Source: Mycolicibacterium sp. YH-1 (lineage in GTDB: Bacteria; Actinomycetota; Actinomycetes; Mycobacteriales; Mycobacteriaceae). Taken from it: DNA of 64,000 bases. The stretch covers positions 6,262,001-6,326,000 of the forward strand of contig NZ_CP092915.1 of assembly GCF_022557175.1 (NCBI RefSeq), written 5' to 3'. The notes beneath the pieces were generated by a model. The model was not told the DNA's origin. It saw only the letters and a program-made list of their open reading frames with translations, and did not search any database. Below, in pieces: positions 24,056-35,428 of this stretch (position 1 is the first letter of the stretch; the number at the start of each line of letters is the position of its first letter). The position numbers were made by a program, and so were the translations under genes.

Positions 24056-24140
24056 GCTGGTTCCTTTCGGATCGTGGATTGTGTTTCAGGTGACGTGCAG
24101 TTGCGTTGTGGCCCTGTTGTGTTCAGATGCGCGGTTGTGT

Positions 24141-25718
24141 TCAGCTGCGTGATCCCCCCTTCGGATCCCAGTTGCCCGGAAGCATCGGGTCGACCGGGCC
24201 GCCGCCATAGGGGTCCTCGGGCAGCTGGGTCAGACCCGCGGCCGCCGACTGGTCGGCGTCCTGCGTACCGAGAGTGCCCCCGAACCCCATCGCCCCCGCA
24301 CCGCGCGATGACGCGGACACACGCGGTTCGGGCCGGGGTGCGGGCTCCGGCGCATCGGGTTCGGGTTCATAGTCCATGTACGCATCGGCGTAACCGCGCT
24401 CCTTCACCGAGGCCCCACGCTTGCGGCGTGCCTTGCGCTTTGCCAACGACGACGCCGCGGCGGCCGCGACAGCCGACGCCGCTATGTCCGAGGCCGGCGC
24501 CTTCGCACCGGTGCCCTCACGAAGCGTCGGCGAGGCACCGGGTCCGGGGTCCCCACCGGGAACGATGTAGGGCACCGCAGGTGCCGCGGCGGCCACCGCA
24601 GATCCCACACCGGGGGCGGTGCCGCCGGCCACCGAGGTCACCGAGGTCGGCGCCGGGCCAGGCACGGTCGGCGCAACCGGCGCCACCGGCATCTGGCTCT
24701 GCACATCGACTCTCGGTGCCGGCGCCTGCGCGGGGACGGCGGCCTCGGCGGGGACGTACGGCGGGAAGTTCAGCAGATCCATGATCTGCCGCAGGTAGGG
24801 CACCGCGATACCCAGGCCTATCGCCAACAGGGGCTGCAGTAGAAGTTGCGGGTAGGTCGATAGCGCGCCCACCCACGAAATCGCCTGGTAGGCGAGAGCC
24901 AACAGGAACGGCCCGTACTGGACGAGCGTCGGTCCCGGGTTGGTGAGCAGCCCGGTGATCAGGTTGACGGTGTTGCCGATCGGATCCTGGAAGAACTCGA
25001 TAATCGGCTGCATCAGCGAGTTGGTGAAGTCGGTGTAGGTCTGAAGGATCTGCTGGATGAACTTCAGCAGCTGCGAGAGGATGTCCGAGTTGTTCAGCGC
25101 GGCACCGGCATCTCCTCCCTGCGCCTGCGCCATGACCTGCTGGGCGCTGGCCGCTGACGAGCCGGCCTCACCGACCCCTGGGGCCAGCAGCATGGGGGCG
25201 GGCGCCATCGTCGGCGTCGCGGCCACCGATGCCCCCGCCACGGCCTGATAGGTGGCCATGGTGGTGGCCGCCTGAATCCACATCCGCACGTAGTCGGCTT
25301 CATTCAACGCGATCGGAATCGTGTTGAGGCCAAGGAAGTTGGTGGCCAGCAGCACCCCGTGCGTGGCGTGGTTGAGCGCCAACTCCGGCAGCGTCGGCAT
25401 CATGGCCAGGGCCGTCGTGTAGGAGGCGGCCGCGGTCTCGTGCTGCACCGCGGCGGCCGCACTGTTGGCACTGGCCTGGGCCAGCCACGCCAGATAGGGC
25501 GCGTGGGACGCGATGTACTGCTCGGCGCTGGGTCCCTCCCAGGCGCCGGACTGCACCCCCGCCAGCAACGCGGTCAGTTCGGCTGCCGCCGTGGAGTACT
25601 CGACGCTAAGGGCCTGCCATGCCCCCGCGGCAGCGAGCAACGGCCCGGGGCCGGGGCCGCTGCTGAGCAGCCCCGAATGCACCTCGGGCGGTAGCGCCAT
25701 CCAGACGGGGGCGGTCAT
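24141..25718 (-). CDS. PPE4: PPE protein of ESX-3 (PPE4)
   Basis: An exported PPE protein that dimerises with PE5. The ~180-residue PPE domain begins [18 protein letters not shown], with the PPE triplet at residues 10-12. It has a W-x-G in [11 protein letters not shown] and ends near LLAPGVG. A hydrophobic central part (residues about 220-330) includes [15 protein letters not shown] and a long apolar helix. A Pro/Ala-rich linker and a charged tail ([22 protein letters not shown], then Pro/Glu-rich) follow. It has 525 residues against about 513 in M. tuberculosis. It is 6 nt after PE5. PPE4 has been linked to ESX-3-dependent iron acquisition in mycobacteria. Confidence 0.95.
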   Translation of the reverse strand: MTAPVWMALPPEVHSGLLSSGPGPGPLLAAAGAWQALSVEYSTAAAELTALLAGVQSGAWEGPSAEQYIASHAPYLAWLAQASANSAAAAVQHETAAASYTTALAMMPTLPELALNHATHGVLLATNFLGLNTIPIALNEADYVRMWIQAATTMATYQAVAGASVAATPTMAPAPMLLAPGVGEAGSSAASAQQVMAQAQGGDAGAALNNSDILSQLLKFIQQILQTYTDFTNSLMQPIIEFFQDPIGNTVNLITGLLTNPGPTLVQYGPFLLALAYQAISWVGALSTYPQLLLQPLLAIGLGIAVPYLRQIMDLLNFPPYVPAEAAVPAQAPAPRVDVQSQMPVAPVAPTVPGPAPTSVTSVAGGTAPGVGSAVAAAAPAVPYIVPGGDPGPGASPTLREGTGAKAPASDIAASAVAAAAASSLAKRKARRKRGASVKERGYADAYMDYEPEPDAPEPAPRPEPRVSASSRGAGAMGFGGTLGTQDADQSAAAGLTQLPEDPYGGGPVDPMLPGNWDPKGGSRS

Positions 25719-25724
25719 GATCGG

Positions 25725-26033
25725 TCAGCTACCTGCGATGAGGTAGGACGAGGCAGCCATGGCATCACCCGTCGCGTAACTCGTGCCGGACTCGCCGACG
25801 CCGATACCCGCGCGGCCGAGTTCTTCCGCGCCCTGGGCCGCGATGGCGTTGTGCGCACTGCCGTGGGCGCTGAACGCCGCGGCCGTCTGCAGCGAGACCG
25901 GGTCCGCCGCGGGTGGCAGCACCGCGGAGATCAGGGGTGCCGCCGCCGCGTGCGCGGCGGCGAGCTTTGCCGTCAGCGCCTCCACCTGGGCACTTGCCGC
26001 GGTGAGACCTTCGGGAACCACGCGCAGAGTCAT
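25725..26033 (-). CDS. PE5: PE protein of ESX-3 (PE5)
   Basis: The helical hairpin partner of PPE4, 102 residues beginning [20 protein letters not shown] with the PE dipeptide at residues 7-8. The C-terminal tail contains YATGD, the Y-x-x-x-D export motif. There is no extra C-terminal domain, so this is a minimal PE. Its start overlaps the stop of eccC3 by one base (TGATG). Confidence 0.96.
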   Translation of the reverse strand: MTLRVVPEGLTAASAQVEALTAKLAAAHAAAAPLISAVLPPAADPVSLQTAAAFSAHGSAHNAIAAQGAEELGRAGIGVGESGTSYATGDAMAASSYLIAGS

Positions 26034-29000
26034 CAGCTGAACTCCCTTCCTCGGTTAGTGGGTGCCGCCTCGTTGGCGAACGGATTCACCAGTTGAACGA
26101 ACGTTGCGTCGTCACCATCGTCGAGCAGAATCCCGCGTCCTGCCGGCAGACGACCGAATCGGTGCCCTCGGATCTTCCCGCTGTCCTGCGGGCTGCCCGA
26201 CAGCATGACCGTTGTCGCCTGCAGTTCGTTGAGCCTTCTCAGCAAAGGTGCCGTCATGATGGCGTGAGCAGAACCCGTGGCGCGAGCGGTGACGATGACG
26301 CGCAATCCGAGTTCAGCGGCTTGAGACAGCAGACCGATGAGGCCCGTCCACGGACGCTGTCCCACATAGGGACCGCTGACCGCTGGCGCGTCGGGGATCT
26401 GATCGAGATCGTCGATGATCAGGTAATGCGTGTGCCCCTCATACGTCCAGCCGCTGAGTTGCGCCGCAGTGAGTCCGCCCGGCGGCCGACGCTTCTCGAG
26501 CAGTGCGGCCAGCCCCAGCATCGCAGGTGTGACGCGGTCGATGTTGGGCGTGTACTCGTTGTCGGGGAACAACGGTTCGTCGACGAGGTGCAGTCTGCGG
26601 TCGATCACCGTGAACGCGACGCGGTCCGGGCTGGAGTTCACCCGGATGGTCCGAATCAGGTGACGCAGCAGCGTCGTCTTGCCGGACTTGGAGTCGCCGA
26701 ACACCATCAGCAACGGGTTCTCCGCGAAGTCGACCGACACCGGCGCCAGGTCCTGCTCGCGCTGGCCGATGACGATCCGCTCCGGCGGCGAGTACAGCGG
26801 CCCGAGAGTCTCCGGCGCGAGATCCGCGGGTAGCAGCCGCACCCGCGGTGCGGACAGGCCCGGGTAGCGCGAGTTGACCATTCCGATGGTCTCCAGCGCA
26901 GGCTTGGCGAACAGGAAGTGCTCGGCGGCCATGGTGAGGCCCCGGCCCGGCTGGTCGGCAGGCACGCCGTCGGCCGCTCGGCGCAGGGCCCCGACGACAC
27001 GGACGTTGCTGTCCTGGGAGTCCGACAGCTTGAGCTCGAGCCGCAACCCAAGGCCGTCACGCATGGCCAGCGGGACCTCGAGCCAGTTGGGCGTGGTGAT
27101 GACGACGTGGATGCCGTACGACAGGCCCGTGTTGGCCAGCTCGGTGACCCTGGCCAACAACGGATTACGCGTGTTGAAGGTGTCGGTGTTGTCCCTGCTG
27201 AACGCGTACAGGTTGTCGATGACGAGGAACACCTCGCCGTAGCCGTCGCCGTCATTGCCGTTGCCGGCCCCAGCCCCATTGCCATTGACGGCACGGGCCT
27301 GGCGGGCGCGGAGCAGCTGTTCCAGCTCGCCGAACGTCCTGCGGATGCGCTCGGGTTCCAGCGGTGAGGCCACGCTTCCGACATGCGCCAGATCGGCCAT
27401 CTCACGAAGCTGACCGCCGCCGTAGTCCAGGCAGTAGAACGTCACGTCACGCGGCGAGTGCAGCGCGGCCGCCGACAGGATGAACGTCTGCAGCGCGGTG
27501 GTCTTGCCCGATTTGGGTCCACCGTGGATCAGCACATTGGCGCCCGCCGACGTGGCGTCGAACACCAGTGGGTCACGGCGCATCTGGAACGGCCGGTCGA
27601 TCTCACCGAGCGGCCAGCGCCACTCACGTTCCGGCACACCGGCGCGGTGCAGCAGTTCGGTGAGCGCGATGGGCTCATCGAGCGGCGGCAGCCACAGTGG
27701 CGGCGCCTTGGGGCCGTAGTGCGCCAGCTGATCGCCGACGGTCGCGACGAGCTTGCGCGGCGGCAATGCGTCGTGGTCTCCGCCACCGGTGACCACGATC
27801 GTGTCGGGGGCGGCCTCGGCATGGCCGGCGGTGAACGGCTGCGGTGTCGGAACAGCGGACACCACAACGGATGTGGGGGTGCGCGGCGGATCGTAGATGC
27901 CGTCGACGTAGGTGCTGCGGAACTTCTGCGGCATGGCGCCCGGCGTCGGCACCAGGAAACCCTCGCCCTTGTGATCCGGCCCGGATTCAAGGTGGAAGGC
28001 GTCCTCCACACCGATGATCTGGCGGCTGATACTGGGGCTGGCCACCTTCAGACCGATCCGGTAGGAGGTGTTCTTGTCGATGTCCTTGATCCGCCCGACA
28101 TCCAGCGTCTGGGACGCGAACAGGATGTGGATGCGGAACGAACGCCCCTTGCGCGCAACGTAGTCGAACAGCTCGGCGTACTCGGGGTGGTCGGCCAGCA
28201 TGAGCGAGAACTCGTCGGCCACCACCAGCAGCGTCGGCATCGGCGGCAGGTCATGCCCCGCGTCGATCGCGGCCTCGTACTCCAGCACGGAGTTGAAGGC
28301 GCTGCCCTGCACCCGTCGGCCGGCCTCCATCAGGATCTGCTCGCGGCGAGCCACCTCACCACGAAGCGTGTCGGCGAACCGGTCGGCCAGGGACTTCTTC
28401 TCGGCCATGTTGGAGATCACGGCGACGACCTGCGGGAAGTTGCGGAAGATGTCCGCGCCCGCCTCGCCCTTGAAGTCGGCGTAGATGACGATCAGGCGTT
28501 CCGCCGAGTGAGTGGTCAACAGCGCCAACAGAATCGACATCAACGTCTGCGACTTGCCCGAGCCGGTCATACCGATCATCAGGCCGTGCGGACCCATACC
28601 GCCCTCGGCCTCGTCCTTCAGGTCGAAGATCAGCGGTTCACCCGAGGGCGTGACACCGATCGGCACCCGCAGCTCATCGTGCCTGCTGCGCGGCGCCCAC
28701 AGGTCAGCCACGTCCAGCGCTGCGGCATCAGGGATCCCGAGCAATGTGGTGAATGTCGCGAGGCCCGCGCTATTACTCCTGGCGTGGCGGGGGTTGGAGT
28801 CCCACCGAGACAGCCGGCGCGCGAAATGCTGTGCGTCAGCCGTGCCGAGCTGATCGGCGGCTTCGACGTAGGTCTGCCATCCGTCGGACTGCCAGCGCTC
28901 GATGCGTCCACCGCTGACCCGCAGGATGGGACGCTCGGGGTCCGCGTACTGCTCGCGGTGCGGCTCCTCGGTGGTCCTGTGCACGATGGTGACACCGGCC

Positions 29001-30004
29001 AGACCCGACCTGGGCACCAGAATCTCAGGGTCGGCATCCGGGTCGTCAACGATGATCAGCAGGTGCTTGTTGGCCGAGGCCGCGTCGTCGGACCCAAAGG
29101 TCTCGCGGTCGTCCAGTGCGGGCGCCAGCACATCGTTCAGTCGGGTGACGCTGGCGGCCAGGTAACGGGCCGGGCCGACGCCGTCGACCTGTCCAGGGAC
29201 ATCGTTATGCGGCAACCACTTCAACCATGACCAGGCATCGTCCTCGAGATCGGGGGTCGCCAGCGCGACGCCGAGCACGGCAGGATCGTGCCATGCGGCC
29301 GCCTGCGCGACCCACGCCCGTAGCGCGCCGCGAACCTCGTCGGCGTCACCGAGCACGGTGATCCGGGAGACCTTGGGCAGTTCGATGCCGGTGGGGACGG
29401 CTCGGACGGTGCGCTGCACCTCGAGAAGGCTGCGTAATGCGGTGTGCGACACCGGCTCCAGGTCGATCTCGTCGGCAGCGTCCTTCACCCGCATCGTCGC
29501 GCTCAGCGGCGCGTCGTGCAGGCCGGCGCGCAGCACCAGGAAGTCGGGGTCGTGGGGATCGCGTTCCCACTGCCGCCGGGTTCCGGGCACCTCGGCCAGC
29601 AGTGCGGGGTCGGGGTGCGACCACTCGAGTGCGGCCCGCTGTTCGGCTGCGTGTGCGCGCACGTTGTCCCGCACCACCGTGAGGTAGCGCAGGTAGTCGG
29701 CGCGCTCGGCGTCGACCTCCTCGGTCCGCACCTTGCCGTCGGTGCCGCGGTACATCGCGGTGGCAGCGAGCAGCAGCACGAACGGGAAGAACAGCATCGT
29801 CGGCGAGATGAGGCGCATACCCGTCGCGAAGAGCGCGACGATCATGCCAACGATGAGGATGACAATCAGGTACGGCAGCACGCGCCGGAGCAGCGACGGG
29901 GGAATCACCCGCGGCAGTTCCGGAGGTGGCTCGATGGCAATGGTGCCCTTGCGGGTGGCCGGCACCGGAATGCGGCGGCGGGCCTCGAAGATCAGCCTAC
30001 TCAT
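26033..30004 (-). CDS. eccC3: ESX-3 motor ATPase EccC3
   Basis: The FtsK/SpoIIIE-type ATPase that recognises substrates and drives export. Two membrane helices (about residues 41-60 and 66-85) are followed by three P-loop domains. Walker A motifs are [10 protein letters not shown] near residue 480 (domain 1), [11 protein letters not shown] near 830 (domain 2) and [11 protein letters not shown] near 1105 (domain 3). Domain 1 is the catalytically critical one in other ESX systems. At 1323 residues it is a single undivided polypeptide, as in ESX-3 and unlike the split ESX-1 EccCa/EccCb. It lies 28 nt after eccB3. A Gly/Asn-rich loop ([16 protein letters not shown]) in domain 2 is an unusual low-complexity insert. 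Confidence 0.97.
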   Translation of the reverse strand: MSRLIFEARRRIPVPATRKGTIAIEPPPELPRVIPPSLLRRVLPYLIVILIVGMIVALFATGMRLISPTMLFFPFVLLLAATAMYRGTDGKVRTEEVDAERADYLRYLTVVRDNVRAHAAEQRAALEWSHPDPALLAEVPGTRRQWERDPHDPDFLVLRAGLHDAPLSATMRVKDAADEIDLEPVSHTALRSLLEVQRTVRAVPTGIELPKVSRITVLGDADEVRGALRAWVAQAAAWHDPAVLGVALATPDLEDDAWSWLKWLPHNDVPGQVDGVGPARYLAASVTRLNDVLAPALDDRETFGSDDAASANKHLLIIVDDPDADPEILVPRSGLAGVTIVHRTTEEPHREQYADPERPILRVSGGRIERWQSDGWQTYVEAADQLGTADAQHFARRLSRWDSNPRHARSNSAGLATFTTLLGIPDAAALDVADLWAPRSRHDELRVPIGVTPSGEPLIFDLKDEAEGGMGPHGLMIGMTGSGKSQTLMSILLALLTTHSAERLIVIYADFKGEAGADIFRNFPQVVAVISNMAEKKSLADRFADTLRGEVARREQILMEAGRRVQGSAFNSVLEYEAAIDAGHDLPPMPTLLVVADEFSLMLADHPEYAELFDYVARKGRSFRIHILFASQTLDVGRIKDIDKNTSYRIGLKVASPSISRQIIGVEDAFHLESGPDHKGEGFLVPTPGAMPQKFRSTYVDGIYDPPRTPTSVVVSAVPTPQPFTAGHAEAAPDTIVVTGGGDHDALPPRKLVATVGDQLAHYGPKAPPLWLPPLDEPIALTELLHRAGVPEREWRWPLGEIDRPFQMRRDPLVFDATSAGANVLIHGGPKSGKTTALQTFILSAAALHSPRDVTFYCLDYGGGQLREMADLAHVGSVASPLEPERIRRTFGELEQLLRARQARAVNGNGAGAGNGNDGDGYGEVFLVIDNLYAFSRDNTDTFNTRNPLLARVTELANTGLSYGIHVVITTPNWLEVPLAMRDGLGLRLELKLSDSQDSNVRVVGALRRAADGVPADQPGRGLTMAAEHFLFAKPALETIGMVNSRYPGLSAPRVRLLPADLAPETLGPLYSPPERIVIGQREQDLAPVSVDFAENPLLMVFGDSKSGKTTLLRHLIRTIRVNSSPDRVAFTVIDRRLHLVDEPLFPDNEYTPNIDRVTPAMLGLAALLEKRRPPGGLTAAQLSGWTYEGHTHYLIIDDLDQIPDAPAVSGPYVGQRPWTGLIGLLSQAAELGLRVIVTARATGSAHAIMTAPLLRRLNELQATTVMLSGSPQDSGKIRGHRFGRLPAGRGILLDDGDDATFVQLVNPFANEAAPTNRGREFS

Positions 30005-30032
30005 GCGCGATACCGCTCCGCTTCTCGCTTGG

Positions 30033-31586
30033 TCACGGCGCCTCTCTCAAAACTGCGGGACGGGGATCGGGGGCCAGTCCGTCGTGCGCGAGCAGCGCGT
30101 CACCACGTGACAGCGTCGGCCCTGCGGCGAACTGGCTCAGCATCGCCCACGGGATGGGCAGGGCTGGCGGTGTGAGACCAAGTGCGGCAACGGTGTTCTG
30201 ATCGCCGTCCTGGTCGATGCCATAGCGCACGCCGGTGTCGCTGACCCAGAACAGCGATCCCGCCGCCGGGGACGCGGGCTGCTGACGCACATCCTGGCCA
30301 ACGGTCTGCACCAGGAACCCGGTGCCCGGCGCCAGGATCACGCGGTTGGCGGTCACACCGGCGCCGCCGCCGACGAGTTGCACGGCACGCAGGCCGTCGG
30401 CGACCGGAAGTGCTGCGCCCGAGAGCAGTTGCAGCGTGCCACCGGTGGCGTCGACGGGATGGGACCAGTGCGCGCAGGTCAGCGGAGCGGACCCGGCGTC
30501 GACGATGGTGATCGGCTCACTCGGGAACGCGTCGACGTCGATGGCCTGGGCCACCGGCAGGCGTGCCACGTCATCGGCGCCGATCTGCGGCGCCTGGCTC
30601 AGCCCAAACGAGTTGGTGTTGCGCAGGATTGCGGCCACCACCGGGGAGACGGGCTGAAGGCCGTCCATCAGGACTGCATAGTGCCGCAGCGTGTTATCGG
30701 TGTCGAACGCCGTGACAACCGATCCCACCGGCGCGGACACCGGCAGATCGAAGGCCGGCTGCTCGCCCGCACCGACGATGACCGGAGGCGTGAGCGCGGG
30801 ACCCTCGGGCACCGCGTTGAACAGACCGGGTGCGACGGCACGCGGTTGCGGCAGTTCGGAGTTCAGCCCCAGCGCGCCGGTGACGGCGCGGTCGTTGAGG
30901 TCGACCAGGCTGCGTCGTCCGTCCCACAGCAGCCAGGTGCCCGCGTCATTGCGGACCAGCACGGCGCCGGAGTCAGGAAGCACCGATGCGCGTTCGCCAC
31001 CAGTCTCGACCGGGCCCGCGATGACCGTGACACCGGCAGACGCGCCGGACGCGGCGTCACACACCGTCCAGTCGGCGTTACGAGCGCTGTTCTGCACCAT
31101 GCGTTCCGGTGCCCCGGGGATGCCCACCAGGTTCCCGCGGGCGAACTTGTCCAGCTCGCTGCTCTTCACGGTGGTCGGGTTCTCGGCGCGGTTGGCGATC
31201 AGGCGCGCAGAGGTCAGGTTCAGCACGGGGTGCAGCTGCTCACCGAGACGCACGTAGAGCGCCGAGGTCTCGCGGTCGGCGAGGATGGCGCTGTCGCCTG
31301 CCACGCCCGCGGGCCGGATCAGCGAGAAGATGAAGCATCCGATCACACCGGTGATGAGCACCAGTGCGCCGACGAGCACCGAGCGCGACTGGGTGCGCAA
31401 CGGGTCGACGAGCATGCGGGTGTCGTGCAGGGCGACCCCAGATGCGATGCGCCGCATGATGAATCGCCAGCCCGACACCTGATGCCGCGTGACGAAGCCG
31501 CGTCGGTACTCCACCCGCTCGGGGTTGTCGTTGGCCGGTGTGCGGGATGTGAACGTCCGGCGGTCCGGATTCTCCGGGGTGCTCAT
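30033..31586 (-). CDS. eccB3: ESX-3 core component EccB3
   Basis: A single-pass membrane protein with a short cytoplasmic N-terminus ([17 protein letters not shown], typical of EccB), one helix at about residues 69-90 ([17 protein letters not shown]) and a large periplasmic domain. Two well-separated cysteines (TVCDAASG and LTCAHW) match the conserved EccB disulfide. The length is 517 residues. EccB proteins trimerise the periplasmic side of the ESX machine. The start ATG overlaps the eccA3 stop by 4 nt (ATGA). Confidence 0.96.
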   Translation of the reverse strand: MSTPENPDRRTFTSRTPANDNPERVEYRRGFVTRHQVSGWRFIMRRIASGVALHDTRMLVDPLRTQSRSVLVGALVLITGVIGCFIFSLIRPAGVAGDSAILADRETSALYVRLGEQLHPVLNLTSARLIANRAENPTTVKSSELDKFARGNLVGIPGAPERMVQNSARNADWTVCDAASGASAGVTVIAGPVETGGERASVLPDSGAVLVRNDAGTWLLWDGRRSLVDLNDRAVTGALGLNSELPQPRAVAPGLFNAVPEGPALTPPVIVGAGEQPAFDLPVSAPVGSVVTAFDTDNTLRHYAVLMDGLQPVSPVVAAILRNTNSFGLSQAPQIGADDVARLPVAQAIDVDAFPSEPITIVDAGSAPLTCAHWSHPVDATGGTLQLLSGAALPVADGLRAVQLVGGGAGVTANRVILAPGTGFLVQTVGQDVRQQPASPAAGSLFWVSDTGVRYGIDQDGDQNTVAALGLTPPALPIPWAMLSQFAAGPTLSRGDALLAHDGLAPDPRPAVLREAP

Positions 31587-33403
31587 TCGGGCACCGCCAG
31601 GCCAAGGCCGCGCAGCAGCGGAATGGCGGAGTTGTTCACGTCCTGGTCGATGATCGTCATCAACTCGTCGTCGGTGAACTCTTCGACGTCGGAGTGATCG
31701 AGCCGGTACTCACGCTCCTCCTCGGAGCGTTCGACGAGGTTACGAACGAAACGGCCGTTGCCCGCGATGTCCAGGCTGCGCCGGGCCACCCCGGCTGCGT
31801 CCGGCGTGGTCGCCGTCGCGAGATGGCCGAACAGGCTCTCCATGTGTGTCAGTGCTGCCTTCTCGAAGACGCTGTCGCGCTTCTCGGCCATCCTCATCGC
31901 GATCTCGACCAGTTCATGCGACGAGTAGGACGGGAAGTCGATACTGCGGGTGAAGCGGGACCGCAGGCCTTCGTTGGTGTCGAGGAAGTTGTCGAGGTCG
32001 GCGCGGTAACCGGCCACGATGACGACCAGCCGGTTGCGGTCGTTCTCCATGCGTGCCAGGAGTGTGTCGATGGCAACCAGGCCGAAGTCGTTCTTGGCTC
32101 CGGTGGACACCAGGGCGTAGGCCTCGTCGAGGAACAGCACGCCGTCCAGTGCGCTGTCGATGATGGCGTTGGTCTTGGCCTCGGTCTCGCCGATGTGCTG
32201 GCCGATGAGGTCGGCACGGTGGACCTCGCGGACGGTCTCCTTCTTGAGGATGCCCAGGCCGCAGTAGATCTTCGCGACGACGCGCGCGATGGTGGTCTTG
32301 CCGGTTCCCGGTGGGCCGGCGAACACCAGGTGGTTGGTCCGCTGCGCGACGGTCAGGCCGCGTTCCTGGCGGCGGATGGCCATCGCCACTGAGGACTTCA
32401 GCCTGGCCACCTGGTACTTGACCTCTTCGAGGCCGATGAACTCCGCGAGTTCGGCCTCGGCCTCGATCAGCAGGTGGGCCTTGCGCTCCTTGGCGCCGGG
32501 ATCGACGAAATCGGTCTCGCCCGGCTCGGTCTCGGGATCCCACGGGTCGGTGCGCGCATCGATGCGGGCGGCGGTGGTGGGCACGATGCCGTAGGACGTG
32601 TCCAACAGGGCCTGCTCGACCTGCTCGTGCTCGGGGTTTGCGGCGTAGAGCTCGGCCAGGGTGTCGGTGGCGTCGAGATCCTCGCCCTGCGCGCGCAGGC
32701 ACAGAGCCTTGGCCAGTGTGCCGTCAACGACGGCGACCTTGACCGGCCCGGTGGACTCCTCCAGGTAGGACAGCGCGGGAGCGAACATGCCAAGCCGGGC
32801 CAGCGCGGTACCCAGCGCGATACGCGCAGCGTGGGCGTAGGTCTCGTCGAGCTTCGGGTCGTTGACCACCGGGGTCAGTAGCCGCACGACGTCCTGCCAC
32901 CGCTCGGTGCGGTAACACATCGCGACCCGCACCCACCGGGCGTTGAGCCAGCTGGGCCGACGGCCGATCAGCTGCTCGACCAGGAGGTCGGCCTCGGCGT
33001 GGTCTCCGGCGGCGGACAGCGTTGCCGCGTAGGACAGCTGGAAGTCGTCGGACGTGGTGGCGCGGAACTGCAGATAGAGCCCTGTGTCGTAGTCGAATCC
33101 GAGGTCGCCCGGCGCCATCTCGAGTTGGCGTTGCAGCATGCCGGCGGTGCCGACCGTGCGCCACACCGACTCGATGACACGGGCACTGGTGTCACCTGCG
33201 GCCGCAAGACCGGTCCAGGCGTCGCAGTGCTCGTGTGCGATGCGGGTCAACTCGACGAACCCGGTGTGTGCCGCCGCGATATCGGCGGGTCGCCGACGTT
33301 CGTGAACGGTCAGACCGAGTGCCAGACAACCCGTGGCGAATCGACTCAGAACTTCGCGGTCTATCCGCGCTCCCGCAAGAGTGTCACTACCCATATGCCT
33401 CAC
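31583..33403 (-). CDS. eccA3: ESX-3 cytosolic AAA+ ATPase EccA3
   Basis: A cytoplasmic AAA+ ATPase of the CbxX/CfqX type with an N-terminal tetratricopeptide-like domain (about residues 1-280) and a C-terminal ATPase: Walker A FAGPPGTGKTTIARV, Walker B GVLFLDEAYAL, and SRFTRSIDFPSY near the arginine finger. It is thought to help release chaperones from substrates. It is the first gene of the ESX-3 operon. I kept the GTG at 33403 (606 residues); ATG 33394, preceded closely by GAGG, is an equally plausible start. The IdeR-type boxes at 33430-33472 lie immediately upstream. Confidence 0.95.
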   Translation of the reverse strand: MRHMGSDTLAGARIDREVLSRFATGCLALGLTVHERRRPADIAAAHTGFVELTRIAHEHCDAWTGLAAAGDTSARVIESVWRTVGTAGMLQRQLEMAPGDLGFDYDTGLYLQFRATTSDDFQLSYAATLSAAGDHAEADLLVEQLIGRRPSWLNARWVRVAMCYRTERWQDVVRLLTPVVNDPKLDETYAHAARIALGTALARLGMFAPALSYLEESTGPVKVAVVDGTLAKALCLRAQGEDLDATDTLAELYAANPEHEQVEQALLDTSYGIVPTTAARIDARTDPWDPETEPGETDFVDPGAKERKAHLLIEAEAELAEFIGLEEVKYQVARLKSSVAMAIRRQERGLTVAQRTNHLVFAGPPGTGKTTIARVVAKIYCGLGILKKETVREVHRADLIGQHIGETEAKTNAIIDSALDGVLFLDEAYALVSTGAKNDFGLVAIDTLLARMENDRNRLVVIVAGYRADLDNFLDTNEGLRSRFTRSIDFPSYSSHELVEIAMRMAEKRDSVFEKAALTHMESLFGHLATATTPDAAGVARRSLDIAGNGRFVRNLVERSEEEREYRLDHSDVEEFTDDELMTIIDQDVNNSAIPLLRGLGLAVPE

Positions 33404-33429
33404 GGAAGCAACACGCCCCCGACATCTCC

Positions 33430-33448
33430 TTATGTATGCCTAAGCTAA
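33430..33448 (-). promoter_or_regulatory. IdeR (iron repressor) box upstream of eccA3
   Basis: On the minus strand the site reads TTAGCTTAGGCATACATAA, matching about 15 of 19 bases of the IdeR consensus TTAGGTTAGGCTAACCTAA. It sits 27 nt before the eccA3 start, where a bound repressor would block the ESX-3 promoter. This agrees with iron repression of ESX-3 known in mycobacteria. No Zur-like box was recognised nearby. Confidence 0.8.
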
Positions 33449-33453
33449 CCCCG

Positions 33454-33472
33454 CGAAGTTAGCATTGCATAA
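33454..33472 (-). promoter_or_regulatory. Second, weaker IdeR-like box
   Basis: The minus strand reads TTATGCAATGCTAACTTCG, which shares about 12 of 19 bases with the IdeR consensus including the GCTAAC half. Its centre is 24 bp from that of the first box, a little over two helical turns, so two IdeR dimers could bind on nearly the same face. It also contains TAACTT, a TANNNT sequence. Confidence 0.4.
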
Positions 33473-33517
33473 CTTAACTGTCGAGATGCACGGTCCTCTT
33501 TGCTCAGGTGACCCAGC

Positions 33518-34420
33518 TCACCGCTTCGTCGCGCGCACCAGACTGATCGAGCCCGCCATCGGGCCTGCCTCCTGATCATCCAGCGGGATGGGGCGGCCGA
33601 CTTCTTCGAGATAGGCAGGTAGGGGCGTCGCTTCGGCGGTCCAGCCGCGGTCGCCGAACCACCGCTCAGCGGGGGCGTGCTGCTCGTTGTAGACCAGGGT
33701 GAAGAACGTCCCCTCCGCACCGCCGTCGCGTTCCTCAGCCTGCTTTGCTGCGAATATCTCAGCAGGCATCGGGGCACCCTCCTCCACGGCAACCCAGCTG
33801 CCCGAATCGGCCAGTTCGTCAATTCCGCTGAACAGTTGCTCCTGCGCCTTGGCGGGCAGGTAGATGAGCAACCCCTCCGCGATCCAGGCCGACGGCCGGG
33901 ACGGGTCGAAGCCGGCCGCCCGCAGCGCGCCAGGCCAGTCGTCGCGAAGATCGATGGCCACCTCGCGACGTTCTGCCATCGGGCTATCGCCGTGCCGATC
34001 CAGCGCTTTGCGCTTGAACTCGAGCACCTGCGGCTGGTCCAGTTCGTACACCACGGTGCCGTCGGGCCACGGCAGGCGGTACGCGCGTGAGTCGAGGCCC
34101 GCAGCCAGCAGGACGATCTGACGCACGCCCGCTTCCGATGCCGCGTCGAAGTACTCGTCGAAGTACTTGGTGCGCGCCGCTTGGAACGACACGAAGTGCC
34201 CACCGAAGTCGCTCATCAGCTTGTGCTCGGGCGCGTTTCCGTCGAGGAGGTCGGCCCACTCCCCACCGACGGCGCGACAGAAGACCTCGGCATACGGGTC
34301 GAGCGAGAGTGGCCGCTCCTTCTGCGCCTCGAGTGCCCGTGCGGCGGCGACGAACAAAGCCGTCGACCCCACGCTCGTCGTGATGTCCCAGGTGTCGCGT
34401 TCGTTCTCCTCAGGTCGCAT
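33518..34420 (-). CDS. SAM-dependent methyltransferase, PPM/Omt family (Rv0281-like)
   Basis: A member of the large mycobacterial family of putative S-adenosylmethionine methyltransferases related to leucine carboxyl methyltransferases. Typical blocks are [21 protein letters not shown] at the N-terminus, [10 protein letters not shown], motif [30 protein letters not shown] and [11 protein letters not shown]. The length of 300 residues is standard. Substrates for these enzymes are mostly unknown. It lies upstream of eccA3 on the same strand, as Rv0281 does before Rv0282 (from memory), with the iron-box region between, so it is probably a separate transcript. Confidence 0.9.
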   Translation of the reverse strand: MRPEENERDTWDITTSVGSTALFVAAARALEAQKERPLSLDPYAEVFCRAVGGEWADLLDGNAPEHKLMSDFGGHFVSFQAARTKYFDEYFDAASEAGVRQIVLLAAGLDSRAYRLPWPDGTVVYELDQPQVLEFKRKALDRHGDSPMAERREVAIDLRDDWPGALRAAGFDPSRPSAWIAEGLLIYLPAKAQEQLFSGIDELADSGSWVAVEEGAPMPAEIFAAKQAEERDGGAEGTFFTLVYNEQHAPAERWFGDRGWTAEATPLPAYLEEVGRPIPLDDQEAGPMAGSISLVRATKR

Positions 34421-34427
34421 GGCCGCG

Positions 34428-34433
34428 AGATTA
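34428..34433 (-). promoter_or_regulatory. -10 box of a leaderless promoter
   Basis: TAATCT on the minus strand ends 7 nt before ATG 34420. TCTGAC about 18 nt further upstream may serve as -35. A leaderless mRNA for the methyltransferase is predicted. Confidence 0.5.
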
Positions 34434-34452
34434 CGCGTGCAACCTGACAGCG

Positions 34453-35346
34453 TCAGACCAGCGGTTTGCCCTGTCGTACGCGGCGATCCAGGTCCTTGAG
34501 CAAGACGTTGAACGGGAACTGACGGACAAAGCTGGGCAGCATGTGGTTCACGGTGCTCAGCACCCTGATTACACGGTCGAACCGGCTCTGCCGCTCGTCA
34601 TCCCAGGGCAGCCGCATCTCGTCACGGAACCGCTGCGGCAGGAAGCCCGTGGTGATGAGCAACGCGAACTCGTCCGACTTGCGCTGCAGTGCGCCAGGCA
34701 GTTTCACGCCGCGCATGCGGTTGGCGGCGATCGGGTACAGGTAGTCGCGCACCGCATCGTCGATGTGCACCTGCTCCAGCGAGCGCTGCCAGTACTCGTC
34801 GAACGCGGCCCTGTCGGCCGGCCACATCTCCGGCGGCACCTGCAGCGTCGTGCCAAGGCTCATCCCCTCGACGTAGTGCTGGTCGGCCGTCTGCTCATCG
34901 AACTCGCCGATGAAGAGCCGGTAGACGTCGACACCACCCTTGTAGAGACACGCGGCGACCCACATCTGCAGGTCCTTGTCGAAGGCGTTGTAGCTCACCG
35001 GGCTCTCATCGGTGGAGTACACCTGCGCATGCGCCTTGTTGACCGCGCGGCGGTAGGCGGCCTTCTGCGCATCGTTGCCCTTGGCGGCCACCGCGAGATA
35101 GGTGAACGTCGTGCGGGCCCGCTTGATCGGATGCCGGTCGACACGACCGCTCTCGACGCGGCTCTCCTTCACGCCGTAGCCGACACCGGGCCTGGCCAGC
35201 TGCATGATGACGTTCGCCGGGCCGGCCAACAGTGCCACTCCCATGAGGCCGTCCTCGAATGTCGCGCCGCGGCGCCGGGCACGGGGAGTGCGGGTCCTGG
35301 CCGGTGAGCTGACCGCACGTTCGACATGGCTATCGCTGACCGTCAT
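34453..35346 (-). CDS. Oxygenase MpaB-family / DUF2236 protein (Rv0276-like)
   Basis: A 297-residue protein of the DUF2236 family, which includes the rubber oxygenase Lcp and the fungal MpaB oxygenase. Family-typical phrases are [32 protein letters not shown], a His-containing [14 protein letters not shown] block (VNKAHAQVY), the [20 protein letters not shown] helix and [14 protein letters not shown]. Lcp binds a b-type heme, and the His in AHAQV is the expected ligand (inference). The substrate is unknown. ATG 35346 is preceded by GAAGGAG. It is divergent from a TetR regulator across an 82 nt gap that holds an operator-like repeat. Confidence 0.85.
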   Translation of the reverse strand: MTVSDSHVERAVSSPARTRTPRARRRGATFEDGLMGVALLAGPANVIMQLARPGVGYGVKESRVESGRVDRHPIKRARTTFTYLAVAAKGNDAQKAAYRRAVNKAHAQVYSTDESPVSYNAFDKDLQMWVAACLYKGGVDVYRLFIGEFDEQTADQHYVEGMSLGTTLQVPPEMWPADRAAFDEYWQRSLEQVHIDDAVRDYLYPIAANRMRGVKLPGALQRKSDEFALLITTGFLPQRFRDEMRLPWDDERQSRFDRVIRVLSTVNHMLPSFVRQFPFNVLLKDLDRRVRQGKPLV

Positions 35347-35371
35347 TGGCCGACTCCTTCACCCTGAATGT

Positions 35372-35386
35372 GAGAACGCGTGTTTC
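35372..35386. promoter_or_regulatory. Operator-like imperfect inverted repeat between MpaB-like and tetR genes
   Basis: GAGAACGCGTGTTTC has arms GAAC/GTTTC around GCGT, the size and form of many TetR operators. It lies in the middle of the divergent intergenic region, so the adjacent TetR protein may control both itself and the MpaB-like oxygenase. Confidence 0.35.
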
Positions 35387-35428
35387 CTGATATTGCAGCG
35401 CGGAGTCGGCGGGTGTCAAGATGGAGCG

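Noticed and set aside
33388..33426. Short leader peptide ATGTCGGGGGCG... before eccA3
   Set aside because: AAGGAG is directly adjacent to this ATG with no spacing, so efficient initiation is unlikely.
33404..33472. Zur (zinc repressor) box upstream of eccA3
   Set aside because: I looked for the AT-rich TGA...TCA inverted repeat expected from M. tuberculosis and saw only IdeR-like sequences.
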